The position numbers and the translations under genes were made by a program. A stretch of 64,000 nt of DNA, taken from positions 1 through 64,000 of the forward strand of contig UPXY01000010.1 of the NCBI GenBank assembly GCA_900538305.1, written 5' to 3'. The notes under the pieces were generated by a model. The model did no database searches, was not told the DNA's origin, and saw nothing but the letters and a program-made list of their open reading frames with translations. Shown piece after piece: positions 1 to 10,000 of this stretch (positions within the stretch are counted from its first letter, which is position 1; each line of letters begins with the position of its first letter). The stretch comes from an uncultured Collinsella sp. Lineage in GTDB: Bacteria > Actinomycetota > Coriobacteriia > Coriobacteriales > Coriobacteriaceae.

Positions 1-60
1 GGGTTATTGGCTGGTCGGTTGTCATTGGCGCCAATCACTCCGTCGACCAGCCAATAACCC
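1..60. repeat. Long inverted repeat upstream of metH
   Basis: The first 17 bases (GGGTTATTGGCTGGTCG) are repeated as an exact reverse complement at 44-60. Between the arms lies a second perfect palindrome, ATTGGCGCCAAT. The arms could form a strong hairpin. Positions 61-165 then hold several degenerate copies of a GTCCCC(G/A)(C/A)TGGC-type motif. The role is unknown: it may be a terminator of a gene outside the window or a REP-like element. Confidence 0.7.
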
Positions 61-231
61 CCGTCCCCAATGGCTGGCCGTCCCCGCTGGCGGGCAGCCC
101 CCGTCCCCGCTGGCGGACATCCCCGCTGGCAGAAGCATCCGTCCCCGAAGCGACCCCCAAAGTGACGCGCTCCTCATGCGTTGGACATGCTACCGTATGA
201 GATGCAGTCCCCGAAGCAAAGGTTTACCAGC

Positions 232-2688
232 ATGACGAACCCCACCTCATTCACGCCCCGCACGCTCGATACCCTGCGCATCGCCGACGATGACCTGCGC
301 GCAGCGCTCGAAGGCCGGCGACGCCTCATCTTCGATGGCGGCATGGGCACCATGCTCCAAGCCGCAGGCCTTGCCGCCGGCGCACGCCCCGAGCTCATCA
401 ACCTGAGCGACCCGGACGCCATAACCCGCATCCACGCGGCCTACGTCCAAGCGGGCTCCGAAGTCGTCACGACGAATACCTTCGGCGCGAACGCGCTCAA
501 ACTCGACGGCGCCGCGACCGTAGAGGAGGTGTTCGCAGCCGCCACCGCCGCAGCGCGTGCCTCGGGTGCCCGCTACATCGCCGGTGATATCGGCCCTTTG
601 GGAACGCTGCTCCGTCCACTCGGCACACTCGACTTCGAGGAGGCATACGAGCTCTTCGCCGAACAGGTGCGAGCTGCCGCGACCTCGGGCGTCGACATCA
701 TCCTCATCGAGACCATGACGGATCTCTCAGAGATACGAGCCGCGGTGCTCGCAGCAAAGGAATGCTGCGACCTGCCCATCTTCGCCACCATGACCTTCGA
801 GGCAGACGGCCGCACGTTTCTGGGCACTCCGCCCGAAATCGCCGCACGCACGCTCGACGCCCTCGGCGTCGAAGCGCTTGGCATCAACTGCTCGCTCGGA
901 CCCGCCCAAATCCGCCCCTTCGCCCAGCGCATGCTCGCCGTCACGCGCAAGCCCGTCATCGTGCAGGCGAACGCCGGGCTTCCCCGCATAGAAGGCGCTA
1001 GCACCGTCTACGACATCGCTCCAGACGCCTATGCGGCGGCCGTCGCCGACATGCTCGCCGACGGCGTAAGCATCGTGGGCGGCTGCTGCGGCACCACGCC
1101 CGTCTACATCCAAGAAATCCGAAGCCGCTGCAGCGAGATGGTGAAACCCAGCCCGGCCGGCCCCCATCATTTCGTCGCGACAAGCGCGCAACAAGAGACC
1201 GTGCTCGACGGGCGCAGCATCGCCGTCATCGGCGAGCGTATCAACCCCACAGGAAAGAAGCGGTTGCAACAGGCGCTTCGCGAGGGAGACTTCGCCTACC
1301 TCGTGGGACAGGGCATCCAACAGCAGGAGGAGGGTGCCGATATCCTCGATGTGAACGTCGGGCTTCCCGATATCGATGAGGCCGCGACCCTAGCGCGCGC
1401 TGTGGAAGAGCTGCAGGCGGCGACGGCGCTTCCCCTCCAGATAGATTCGAGCGATCCGGCGGCCATCGAGGCGGCTGTTCGCCGCTATGCGGGCGTCGCG
1501 ACCATCAACTCCGTGAACGGAACACGCGAAAGCATGGATGCGGTACTGCCCATCGCGGCGCGCTACGGCGCGAACATCGTGGCGCTCACCCTCGACGAGC
1601 AGGGCATCCCCGAGACCGCCCAACAACGCGTGCGCATTGCGGAACGCATCGTAGAAGAGGCTGCCTGCTACGGCATCGCACCGCACCGCATCCTCGTCGA
1701 CTGCCTCGTGATGACGGCGTCCACCAACCAGCGCCAGGCGCTCGAGATTCTGCGCGCCGTCTCGCTGTGCCGCACGCGCTTAGGCGTGCATTGTGCGCTC
1801 GGCGTCTCGAACGTGAGCTTCGGCCTGCCCGCCCGTGGGCTTCTGAACGCCACCTTCCTTGCCGCCGCGCTCGGCGCCGGCCTGGACGCGCCCATCGTGA
1901 ATCCTGCCTCCACGCGCATCATGGACGTAGTACGGAGTTATCGGGTGCTCAACGCCGAAGACGAGGGCTCGGCCGCCTACATCGAACGATACGCGGACGC
2001 ACCCGATCCATACGCTCCTGGCGGCCCCGCGCGCTCAGACATTCCCGCAAAGGCACCGGCATCCTCCCATGCAGCCGATTCCATCGAGCACATCATCCTC
2101 ACTGGCCGCAGGGGCGATATGCCCGCGGCGACGCGCGCTGCCCTTGAGACCCTTGAGCCCATGGATGTCATTAGCACGCACTTCATTCCCGCACTCAATG
2201 AAGCGGGCGAGCTCTTCGACGCCGGCAAGCTCTTCTTGCCTCAGCTCATGGCCGCGGCCGAGGCGGCGCGTGCAGGGTTCGACGTCATCCGCGAGCGCGT
2301 GCCAGCCGCTGCGGCTACCGGCCGAGGCGTGTGCCTCGCGACCGTCAAGGGCGACATCCACGATATCGGTAAGAACATCGTGCGCATGCTTCTTGAAAAC
2401 TACGGCTTCACCGTATACGACCTCGGTCGCGACGTCGCTCCCGAGACAATACTCGCCGCGGTGCGCAAACGGAGGGCGCGCATCGTCGGCCTCTCCGCGC
2501 TCATGACCACGACCGTACCCGCCATGGCGGAAACGATCGAGCTCGTGCACCGCAAAGCGCCCGGAACGAAGGTCATCGTGGGAGGCGCGGTGCTCACGCC
2601 AGACTACGCCGCACAAATAGGCGCGGATTACTACGCGAAGGACGCCGCCGCTGCCGCACGCATCTGCCAAGAGGTGTTCGGCGGTTAG
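232..2688 (+). CDS. metH: Cobalamin-dependent methionine synthase, short form
   Basis: Transfers a methyl group from methyltetrahydrofolate to homocysteine through protein-bound cobalamin in the cytoplasm. The 818-residue reading has an N-terminal homocysteine methyltransferase domain (about 15-305) with the zinc ligands Cys220 (GINCS) and the Cys285-Cys286 pair (GGCCGTT). A pterin-binding domain begins near residue 335 (IGERINPTGKK). A C-terminal B12 module follows, with the lower-ligand motif DIHDIG (His710). The protein ends right after the B12 domain, so the AdoMet-binding reactivation domain of the roughly 1,200-residue E. coli enzyme is absent. I chose the ATG at 232, which follows an AAAGG element, over an upstream TTG at 181. 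It is a single-gene unit as far as visible. Confidence 0.93.
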   Translation: MTNPTSFTPRTLDTLRIADDDLRAALEGRRRLIFDGGMGTMLQAAGLAAGARPELINLSDPDAITRIHAAYVQAGSEVVTTNTFGANALKLDGAATVEEVFAAATAAARASGARYIAGDIGPLGTLLRPLGTLDFEEAYELFAEQVRAAATSGVDIILIETMTDLSEIRAAVLAAKECCDLPIFATMTFEADGRTFLGTPPEIAARTLDALGVEALGINCSLGPAQIRPFAQRMLAVTRKPVIVQANAGLPRIEGASTVYDIAPDAYAAAVADMLADGVSIVGGCCGTTPVYIQEIRSRCSEMVKPSPAGPHHFVATSAQQETVLDGRSIAVIGERINPTGKKRLQQALREGDFAYLVGQGIQQQEEGADILDVNVGLPDIDEAATLARAVEELQAATALPLQIDSSDPAAIEAAVRRYAGVATINSVNGTRESMDAVLPIAARYGANIVALTLDEQGIPETAQQRVRIAERIVEEAACYGIAPHRILVDCLVMTASTNQRQALEILRAVSLCRTRLGVHCALGVSNVSFGLPARGLLNATFLAAALGAGLDAPIVNPASTRIMDVVRSYRVLNAEDEGSAAYIERYADAPDPYAPGGPARSDIPAKAPASSHAADSIEHIILTGRRGDMPAATRAALETLEPMDVISTHFIPALNEAGELFDAGKLFLPQLMAAAEAARAGFDVIRERVPAAAATGRGVCLATVKGDIHDIGKNIVRMLLENYGFTVYDLGRDVAPETILAAVRKRRARIVGLSALMTTTVPAMAETIELVHRKAPGTKVIVGGAVLTPDYAAQIGADYYAKDAAAAARICQEVFGG

Positions 2689-2887
2689 CACAACGCCCCC
2701 AGATGCAATCCGCACGCATCTTCGAGAATCTTCGAGCTATTCGTTCAAAGGCATCTGCAAAACATGCACTGAGGTCGCGATGATGCTTTGAAGATGGTTG
2801 TCAAAAACAGAACATGAGCCAAATGAACCGGACCCCGATGTCTCATCCGGTAGAATGAAGAATTGGAGTCGCAAGATTGGAGCTTCC

Positions 2888-4252
2888 ATGGCAATCACCC
2901 CGGCAGAGATCGCCGAAACCCGAGGCATGGTCTTTGAGCAGCATCTCGATATCCGCACCATCACCATGGGCATCTCGCTCATGGGATGCGCCGACGAGAA
3001 CCTCGAGCGCATGTGCACGAAGGTCTACGATCGCGTGACCACGACCGCGGAGCACCTCGTGGAGACCGCCGAGAACCTCGAACGTGAATATGGCATTCCC
3101 ATCGTGAACAAGCGCGTCTCCGTGACGCCCGTCGCGCAGATCGCTGCCGCCTGCCCCAATGAAGATCTAACGCCGCTCGCCCACGCACTCGATCGTGCCG
3201 CCGAGACCCTCGGCATCGACTACCTGGGCGGGTTTTCCGCGCTCGTGCACAAGGGTATCGGCAACGCAGACGCCCGTCTCATCAGGAGCATCCCCGAGGC
3301 GCTCGCGCAGACAAGCCGCGTGTGCTCGAGCCTCAACGTGGCGAGCCTGCGCGCTGGCATCAACATGGACGCCGTGCTCATGGCCGCACAGGTCATGCGC
3401 GATGCCGCCGAGCTCACCGCGGATGCGGACTCCGTAGGTGCCTCGAAGTTCGTGGTGTTCGCAAACATGGTCGAAGACTCGCCGTTCATGGCGGGCGCCG
3501 TACACGGCAGCGGAGAGGCCGACGCCGTCATCAACGTGGGCGTCTCTGGCCCCGGCGTCATGGCCACGGCACTCGAAGAGCTACCCGAGTCCGCGAGCAT
3601 GATGGATGTGGCCGAGAAGATCAAGCAAACGGCGTTCAAGATCACGCGCGCCGGCGAGCTCATGAGCCGCGAAACCGCGAGGCGCCTCGGCGTGGAGAAG
3701 GGTATCGTCGACCTCTCGCTCGCCCCTACCCCCGCCGTGGGCGATTCGGTGGCGCGCATCTTGGAGATCATCGGCGTGGGGACGTGCGGCGGCCCGGGCA
3801 CGACCTGTGCCCTCGCTTTGCTGAACGATGCCGTCAAGAAGGGCGGCGTCATGGCGACCTCGAGCGTGGGTGGTCTCTCCGGCGCGTTCATCCCCGTTTC
3901 CGAAGATGCCGGCATGATCGCCGCCGTGGAGGCCGGCGCGCTCTCGCTCGAGAAGCTCGAGGCCATGACCTGCGTGTGCTCCGTGGGTCTCGACATGATC
4001 GCCATCCCCGGCGACACGCCCGTGGAGGCCATCGCCGGGATTATCGCCGACGAGATGGCCATCGGCGTCATCAACAACAAGACGACGGCCGTGCGCATCA
4101 TCCCGGCGATCGGCAAAGATGTGGGAGACGCCGTAGAGTACGGCGGCCTCTTCGGTCGCGCGCCGATCATGCCCGTGAATACGCATGCAGGAACGGTGCT
4201 CGCACATCGAGGCGGCAGATTCCCCGCCCCCCTAAACTCGCTCAAGAACTAG
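2888..4252 (+). CDS. UPF0210 (DUF711, 'PFL family') protein
   Basis: A 454-residue protein of the UPF0210 family, whose members resemble the pyruvate-formate-lyase/ribonucleotide-reductase barrel fold but have no firmly assigned reaction. The length is normal for the family. The N-terminal stretch (MAITPAEI, then GMVFEQHLDIRTITMGISL) and the Gly/Ala-rich C-terminal half are typical. In many bacteria the gene sits beside a small ACT-domain gene; none is seen here. The ATG at 2888 is preferred because a GGAG element lies 7 bases upstream; the frame stays open to 2798. A long inverted repeat starts 8 bases after the stop codon. Confidence 0.85.
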   Translation: MAITPAEIAETRGMVFEQHLDIRTITMGISLMGCADENLERMCTKVYDRVTTTAEHLVETAENLEREYGIPIVNKRVSVTPVAQIAAACPNEDLTPLAHALDRAAETLGIDYLGGFSALVHKGIGNADARLIRSIPEALAQTSRVCSSLNVASLRAGINMDAVLMAAQVMRDAAELTADADSVGASKFVVFANMVEDSPFMAGAVHGSGEADAVINVGVSGPGVMATALEELPESASMMDVAEKIKQTAFKITRAGELMSRETARRLGVEKGIVDLSLAPTPAVGDSVARILEIIGVGTCGGPGTTCALALLNDAVKKGGVMATSSVGGLSGAFIPVSEDAGMIAAVEAGALSLEKLEAMTCVCSVGLDMIAIPGDTPVEAIAGIIADEMAIGVINNKTTAVRIIPAIGKDVGDAVEYGGLFGRAPIMPVNTHAGTVLAHRGGRFPAPLNSLKN

Positions 4253-4260
4253 GTGCGGAG

Positions 4261-4353
4261 GGGTTTTGGGCTTTCCTCCCCACTTCAGACAGTCCTCGGA
4301 TGGCGGCTTCGCCCCCATCCTGCGGAACTCGTGGGGAGGAAAGCCCAAAACCC
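4261..4353. repeat. Nested inverted repeat, element 1 (23-bp perfect arms)
   Basis: Arms at 4261-4283 and 4331-4353 are perfect reverse complements (left arm begins GGGTTTTGGGCTTTCC). Inside is a smaller stem GGATGG/CCATCC and a core reading TTCAGACAGTCCTCG ... TGCGGAACTC. The same core, inverted, occurs in the next element (4430-4530) between entirely different arms. There is no T-run, so a simple terminator role is uncertain, although the element directly follows a stop codon. Confidence 0.8.
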
Positions 4354-4429
4354 AGTACTACGTTCTTGCTGGGGCGAGAGCCTGTTATAGGTTGAAACCG
4401 AAACGGAGCGAACTGCAAACACGGTGCAC

Positions 4430-4530
4430 GTCTCCGCGCTCCCGGATATATCCTCCGCGCGCAGTTCCGCAGCGAGCGGAGCGAGCGAGGACTGTCTGAG
4501 CACGGAGGACATATCCGGGAGCGCGGAGAC
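4430..4530. repeat. Nested inverted repeat, element 2 (20+7 bp arms) in the leader of the next gene
   Basis: Arms 4430-4449 and 4511-4530 are perfect complements (left arm begins GTCTCCGCGCTCCCGG). After one mismatch a further 7 bp pair (TCCTCCG/CGGAGGA). The core contains AGTTCCGCAG and GAGGACTGTCTGA, the reverse complement of parts of element 1. The right arm ends immediately before the AAAGGAG ribosome binding site of the gene at 4545, so a folded transcript would place a strong stem against the start site. Confidence 0.8.
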
Positions 4531-4544
4531 CAAAAGGAGTTGCG

Positions 4545-5006
4545 ATGAGGACGTTTACGCGGGCTATTGCAGGGATCGCGTTCGGAATTGCGGTGCTTCT
4601 CGGCATCTTTTCGGTAGCATGGACGCTCGCGCTCAATGGCACGCCGCTCGAAGACGCCATCGGAACAGGCATCGCGAACGCGGCGCTCGATGCCTCGGGC
4701 GTGAAGAGCAACATAGACGAGGCGCTCAGATCCAATGTAGAACGCATCGCCGCGGCGACCGGATTGTCGAACGAGCAGGTCGAAACCGCGATCGACGAGC
4801 TTGCCATAGAGTCTTGGAGCGCGACCACCCTACCCGAGGGCGCCTCTGTCTCCGGAACCTTCTTCACGAGCTATCAGGGGGCTTCGGCGGCCGTCACCAC
4901 TTATGCCGACCCTTCATACATCACCGTCGAAGCCTACGGACAGAACCTGACCCTTGCCGTCCCCGAGAGCGCCCAACAATATCTCTCGCTCCTTGCCTAC
5001 CTGTAA
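4545..5006 (+). CDS. Small membrane-anchored/secreted protein of unknown function
   Basis: Function not recognised. The 153-residue protein starts with a short basic N-terminus and one hydrophobic segment (about residues 6-29), consistent with a signal anchor or an uncleaved signal peptide. The rest is a soluble extracytoplasmic region rich in Ala, Thr and Ser with no cysteines. The ATG follows a strong AAAGGAG element at a spacing of 6. The leader carries inverted-repeat element 2. The next gene is convergent, and only 21 bases separate the two stop codons. Confidence 0.6.
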   Translation: MRTFTRAIAGIAFGIAVLLGIFSVAWTLALNGTPLEDAIGTGIANAALDASGVKSNIDEALRSNVERIAAATGLSNEQVETAIDELAIESWSATTLPEGASVSGTFFTSYQGASAAVTTYADPSYITVEAYGQNLTLAVPESAQQYLSLLAYL

Positions 5007-5027
5007 GCGAAACTCAGCCCTGGATTC

Positions 5028-5795
5028 TCATTCCCCAACAGACGGCAGCTCCAACGTATACGTCCTGCCCTCGGCATCCGTGAGAACAAGCCCCGCGTCA
5101 TCGAGATCGAGATCCATCATGGTTCCCTCGCCCCGATAGAACTCGACCGGCAGGGAGCCATCTCCGTACACATAGCTCAACACCACAAAGCCGTTGTCCT
5201 CGTTCGAAACGATGTAGAACACGCCATCGAAATACACGAATCCCAACGGCGCACCAGACACCTCGAACAGCGGAGAGGGGTCGGTGCCGCGCCCCTCGTA
5301 GCAGTAGGCAAAGACGTAGGCGTCGTCGTCTGCTTCGATGGAATACACGTAGCCGCCAGTCGCGATGGATCCCTGCTCAGCCGTACGCGCGACGCTCCTC
5401 TGTGCGGACGCGCCTTCCGACGCGCCGTCTGCAGCCACTACGGCATCGTCTGACGCACCATCGTGAAGCAGGGCATCCACCACAGCTCTTCCGCCGATGA
5501 ACAGAACGAGCGCAGCGAGCGCGCACCCAACGAACACCGACGCCGCAATGATGATGCGCCGCGTGCGCTCGGAACCACCCGGGACACTATTCCCCTCACG
5601 CGAAGTACGAGAGCGCCGCGGTACCGCGGCTCCCGAAGCCTCGCGACGCAGACGCTCGAGGTCGCGCACGTGGGCATGAGCCGCCTCGTGAGCGGCGCTC
5701 GCCGCGTTGATGGGCGCCTGCACGCCATTCGAACCGTGAGCGACGTGCGAGGATTCCTCTCGGGATACATTGTTTGAACGAAGATGCTGCGGCAT
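5028..5795 (-). CDS. Single-pass membrane protein with extracellular domain, unknown function
   Basis: Function not recognised. The 255-residue protein has a polar, Ala/Arg-rich cytoplasmic N-terminus (about 1-75). A single transmembrane segment follows at about 78-103 (IIIAASVFVGCALAALVLFI). The C-terminal outside domain is rich in Asp, Tyr and Val with beta-like patterns (YVYSIEADDDAYVFAYCYEG). That domain resembles a small beta-propeller or DUF5050-like sensor domain, but this is only an impression. A GGAGG element precedes the ATG at 5795. It is convergent with the preceding small gene. Confidence 0.6.
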   Translation of the reverse strand: MPQHLRSNNVSREESSHVAHGSNGVQAPINAASAAHEAAHAHVRDLERLRREASGAAVPRRSRTSREGNSVPGGSERTRRIIIAASVFVGCALAALVLFIGGRAVVDALLHDGASDDAVVAADGASEGASAQRSVARTAEQGSIATGGYVYSIEADDDAYVFAYCYEGRGTDPSPLFEVSGAPLGFVYFDGVFYIVSNEDNGFVVLSYVYGDGSLPVEFYRGEGTMMDLDLDDAGLVLTDAEGRTYTLELPSVGE

Positions 5796-5991
5796 GTCGA
5801 CCTCCAGCGCATGGAAGCAAGGCTATGACGTCGTGCATAGCGTACCATCGCCGCGACGCTCATCGATCACCCTCCCGCAAAGACCATGGCATCCGCGTGA
5901 ATAAAAATGAGCCGTTAATTATCGCCGGGCAAAGCGCAAGAAGCGCTATCCTGTTGCACCGGAAACCACCGACCCCTTCCCCGGAGGCATC

Positions 5992-6912
5992 ATGGAAACC
6001 GCACTTTTGAGCGTGACCTCCTTCGCAACGATCATCATGCTCGGCATCGCGGCATCCCGTCTCGATCTCATCAGCAAGGGAGCGGATAAGCTCATCTCGA
6101 CCATCGTGTTCAAGCTCACGCTGCCCGCAACCATCATCCATGCGTTCGGATCGACCGAGGTGCCTCCCTCCATGCTCGCCATCGCCGTGGTAGGATTCGC
6201 CTGCGCGGCAATCCCCTATGTGATAGCTCTGCTGGTAACCAGACACATGCCCCAGCAGGATCGCCCGCTCTTTCTATTCGGAGCGGGCGGGATGAACATC
6301 GGCTGCTTCGCCCTCCCGTTTATCCAAGCGATCTTTCCCACATCGAGTGTGGTCACCGCATGCCTCATCGACGCGGGCAACTCCATCGTGGTAACGGGCG
6401 GATCGTTCGCCCTCACCAAAGCGCTTCTTGGCGGCGAGGACGATCCCCATCGCCTGCGCACGATGCTGAAGCGCCTGTTCTCATCCATCCCGTTCGACTG
6501 CTATATCGTGCTTGTCGTGCTTGCGCTCGCAGGCATCCGCATTCCCAGCTTTGTGATCGAATTCGTAGCGCCTGTCGCGAACGCGAACCCGTTTCTGTCG
6601 CTTTTCATGCTCGGGCTCATGACGAGCATGCACGTCAACGCCCGCAAGCTCAATCGCCTGTTCGAGGTGCTCGCACTGCGCGTGGGCACGAGCCTCGTGC
6701 TCTCGTTCGCCGTCTGGTTCTTCCTGCCCGTCGACAGCCTCACACGCTGCGTAATCGCCACCGTCATCTGGGCACCCATGTCTGCCCTCGCGCCCCTCTA
6801 TACGCTCTGGTGCGGCGGAGACCATGGCCTCTCCGGCCTCGCGGGAACGATCAGCATCGCAATCGGCATCACCGCGATGCTCGTGATCATCACCTGCTCC
6901 GGCGTGCTATAG
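5992..6912 (+). CDS. AEC-family (auxin efflux carrier-like) transporter
   Basis: A 306-residue integral membrane protein with about ten hydrophobic segments, which fits the AEC family of secondary carriers. Bacterial members move small organic acids such as malate, malonate or amino-acid-derived acids, usually out of or across the plasma membrane. The two-fold repeat architecture is visible: five segments before and five after a charged loop near residues 140-160. The start is supported by a GGAGG element 6 bases before the ATG. The gene stands alone and is followed by a hairpin terminator. The substrate cannot be predicted. Confidence 0.82.
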   Translation: METALLSVTSFATIIMLGIAASRLDLISKGADKLISTIVFKLTLPATIIHAFGSTEVPPSMLAIAVVGFACAAIPYVIALLVTRHMPQQDRPLFLFGAGGMNIGCFALPFIQAIFPTSSVVTACLIDAGNSIVVTGGSFALTKALLGGEDDPHRLRTMLKRLFSSIPFDCYIVLVVLALAGIRIPSFVIEFVAPVANANPFLSLFMLGLMTSMHVNARKLNRLFEVLALRVGTSLVLSFAVWFFLPVDSLTRCVIATVIWAPMSALAPLYTLWCGGDHGLSGLAGTISIAIGITAMLVIITCSGVL

Positions 6913-6931
6913 GCACCCTGAAGCAGCACGA

Positions 6932-6972
6932 AAGCGAGCGGGCGTAAACCTTAAGGCCATACCCGCTCGCTT
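6932..6972. terminator. Hairpin terminator between convergent genes
   Basis: The stem AAGCGAGCGGG (6932-6942) pairs with CCCGCTCGCTT (6962-6972). It lies between the convergent AEC transporter and nrdJ stops and could serve both. No long T-run follows. Confidence 0.7.
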
Positions 6973-7024
6973 GAATGTCAAGGTTGAGCGCTACAGCGCA
7001 CCGCCAAGATCAGCAACCTTTAGA

Positions 7025-10000
7025 TCAGGAGCACCCCGTGGTGGTTCCGCAATCCATGCACACCTTGCATGTCCCGTTCTGCACCATGCGCGAGCTGCCG
7101 CAGTTGGGACAGGTGCTCCCATCATAGAGGCGCTCGCCGTGAAGTGCGGCATCGTGCACGGCCTCGTTCACGAACGCGGCGGTATAGTAATCACCGTTGT
7201 TGGCGATGCCGGTCTCTTCCTCGAGCTCCTGCCCCTTCTGAGCGGCAAGCCGCGAGAGCTCCTCTTCACTCGCCACAGGCTCATCATCGGGGTCGAGCTC
7301 GACCGCCATCGGCACGACGGGCGCGGGCGTGGCACCGGCGATCTGCCCCCAGCCCTCGGGCTTCACCTGAACGCGCGTGTAGTCGCCGAGTTCGATATCG
7401 ATAACCTTCGAGATGAGGTCGGAAATCGAGGTCACGTATTTGATGTTCGGGTGGCTCTGCACGAAGCCGTAGGGCTCGTACATCTGCCCGCGCAGCATCT
7501 TGGAGATGCTTTCGGCCGGGATGCCATACTGCAGCATGACGGAGATGGTCTTCGAAAGCGAGTTCAAAAGACCCATGATGGTGGTGCCCTCGCGATCGGT
7601 CGTCACGAAGAGCTCAGAGATCTTATCCTCTTCGTTGCGGTTCACCGTGGTATAGATCTTCACGCCGTCGATCTGCGCCAGGTGTGTGCGACCGTTGCGA
7701 ATGCCCATGATGCGCTTGCGGCGCGCTGGTTGCTGGGCGCTCGCGAGCTGCGTCTTCGCCCCCTGCGCGTACTCGAGCAGTGCCGCATAGGAAAGATCCG
7801 CCAGATCCTTCTCGCCGTCATCGTCGGAAAGGGAGGTGTTGAGCGGTTGCGCGTTCTTGGAGCCGTCGCGGTAGAGGGTGATGCCCTTGCAGCCCGTCTG
7901 CCAGGCAAGCGTGATGACGTCCTTGAAATCCTGGACGGTCGCCTCGCGCGGCAGGTTCACGGTCTTGGAGATGGCGCCGGAGACGAGCGGCGTGAGCGCA
8001 GCCACCATGAGCACGTGTCCGCGCGGCGCGATATAGCGCTCGCCCGACCCACAGACGTTCGCGGTATCGAAGATGGACAGATGCTCGGGCTTGAGGTGCG
8101 GCGCACCCTCGATCTTTCCGTCGACAATCATGCCGTTCTCATCGGTTGCCTGAACATACGCAAGGATATCGGCAACCTCATCCTCGGAATAGCCAAGATG
8201 GCGCAGAGCGTCGCCGATCACCGGATTCGCGATGGTCATGAACCCGCCGCCCGAAAGCTTCTTGTAGGCCATGTGGCTGAAGAACGGCTCGATTGAGGTG
8301 GCACCGCAATCCATGGCAAACGAGATGGTGCCCGTGGGTGCCATAACGCTTACCTGCGCGTTACGGTATCCATAGCGCTCGCCGAGCTCTTCGGCGAACG
8401 TCCAGCTCTCGATGAGCGCACTCGCGAGCTCGCCCTCGCCCGCCTGCTCGAGCAGGTCGAAATCGACCACCGGCGGCTCGATGGTGAGGTCTTCGAACGC
8501 ATCGTTGCGAGCGCCGGCGACGCGCGCATGGTTGCGAATCACGCGCGCCATGTGACGCTTGTTGATGTCGTAGCAGTCGAAGGGACCCACCTTGCGTGCC
8601 ATCGTGGCGGAAACCGCATAGCTGCGGCCAGTGAGCGTGCCCACGATGGCCGACGCCAACGCGCGCGCCTCGCGCGAGTCATAGGGCATGCCCTTCGCCA
8701 TGAGCAGGCTCGCGAGATTCGAGATGCCCAACCCTGTCGCACGGAAGCGATAGGTCTTGCGCGCAATGTCCTTCGTGGGGAACTGACCCCACGCGATGGA
8801 CGCCTCGAGCGCGAGCTGCACGACATCGACCGTGTGCTCGAAGCCCTCCACGTCGAAATGGTCGGTCGCCGCGTCGTAGTAGCGGAACACGTTGATGGAC
8901 GCGAGGTTGCAGCTCGAATCGTCCAAGAAGGCGTACTCACCGCAAGGGTTCGTGGAGTTCAGGCGGTTATAGTAGGCACCCACGACGCCGTCCTCGCCGC
9001 CGGGGCACGTATGCCATTCGTTGAAGGTATCGCTGAACTGCGGCGCCGGGTCGGCGCAGCGCCAGGCGCTCTCGTTGAAGATGTCCCAGATGTGCTTGAC
9101 CGAAACCTCGCGGTTGAAGTCGGGATCGACACGCCCCTTGAGCTCGTAGCTGGCATCCGGATCCTCGGGCAGCGCCATGACCTTCGCCATGAACTCGTTA
9201 TCGATGCGCAGGGAGTTGTTCGAATTCTGCCCGGAGACCGTCGAGTAGGCCTCGCCGTTGATGTCGCCGTCGTAGCCCATCTTCATGAGCGCGAGCGCCT
9301 TGTCCTCCTCGCGCGACTTCCACGTGATGAACTTCTCGATATCCGGATGGTCGATATCGAGGCAGACCATCTTCGCGGCGCGGCGCGTGGTGCCACCGCT
9401 CTTGATGGCGTCCGCGTTGCGATCGAGACCGCGCAGGAAGCTCATGACGCCGCTCGATACCCCGCCGCCGGAAAGCCTCTCACCCTCGGCGCGCAGCGCA
9501 CTGAAGTTCGAACCCGTGCCCGAACCACCCTTGAAGAGCTTCGTCTCGGTGACGAACTCATCGGAGATGGAGTGGTCGCCGAGCAGCTTGTCCTGCACGC
9601 TCACGATGAAGCAGGCGCTCGCCTGGGTGCGCGTGTACTGGTCGATCGACTCGACCACCTCGCCGCTCTCCGGGTCGACGTAATACATCTCTTGGGGTTC
9701 GCCCGCGATACCGTAGCTGCGCTTGAGACCGGTGTTGAACCACTGCGGAGAGTTGGGGGCGAAGCGCTGATCGAGAATGAGGTAGACAAGCTCGTCGTAG
9801 AGAATCTGCGCCTCATCGCCCTCTTCAATCATGCCCTCGTCGATGAGCGCCGCGACCCAGAAATCGACCATGCGATGCGCGACCTGGCGCATCGAGGTCT
9901 CGTGCCCCGTTTCGGGCACACCTGCGCGACGGAAGTACTTCGACGCGATGATGTCTACGGCATTTTGGGAGTACTGGACGGGAAACTCGAGGTCGTGCAT

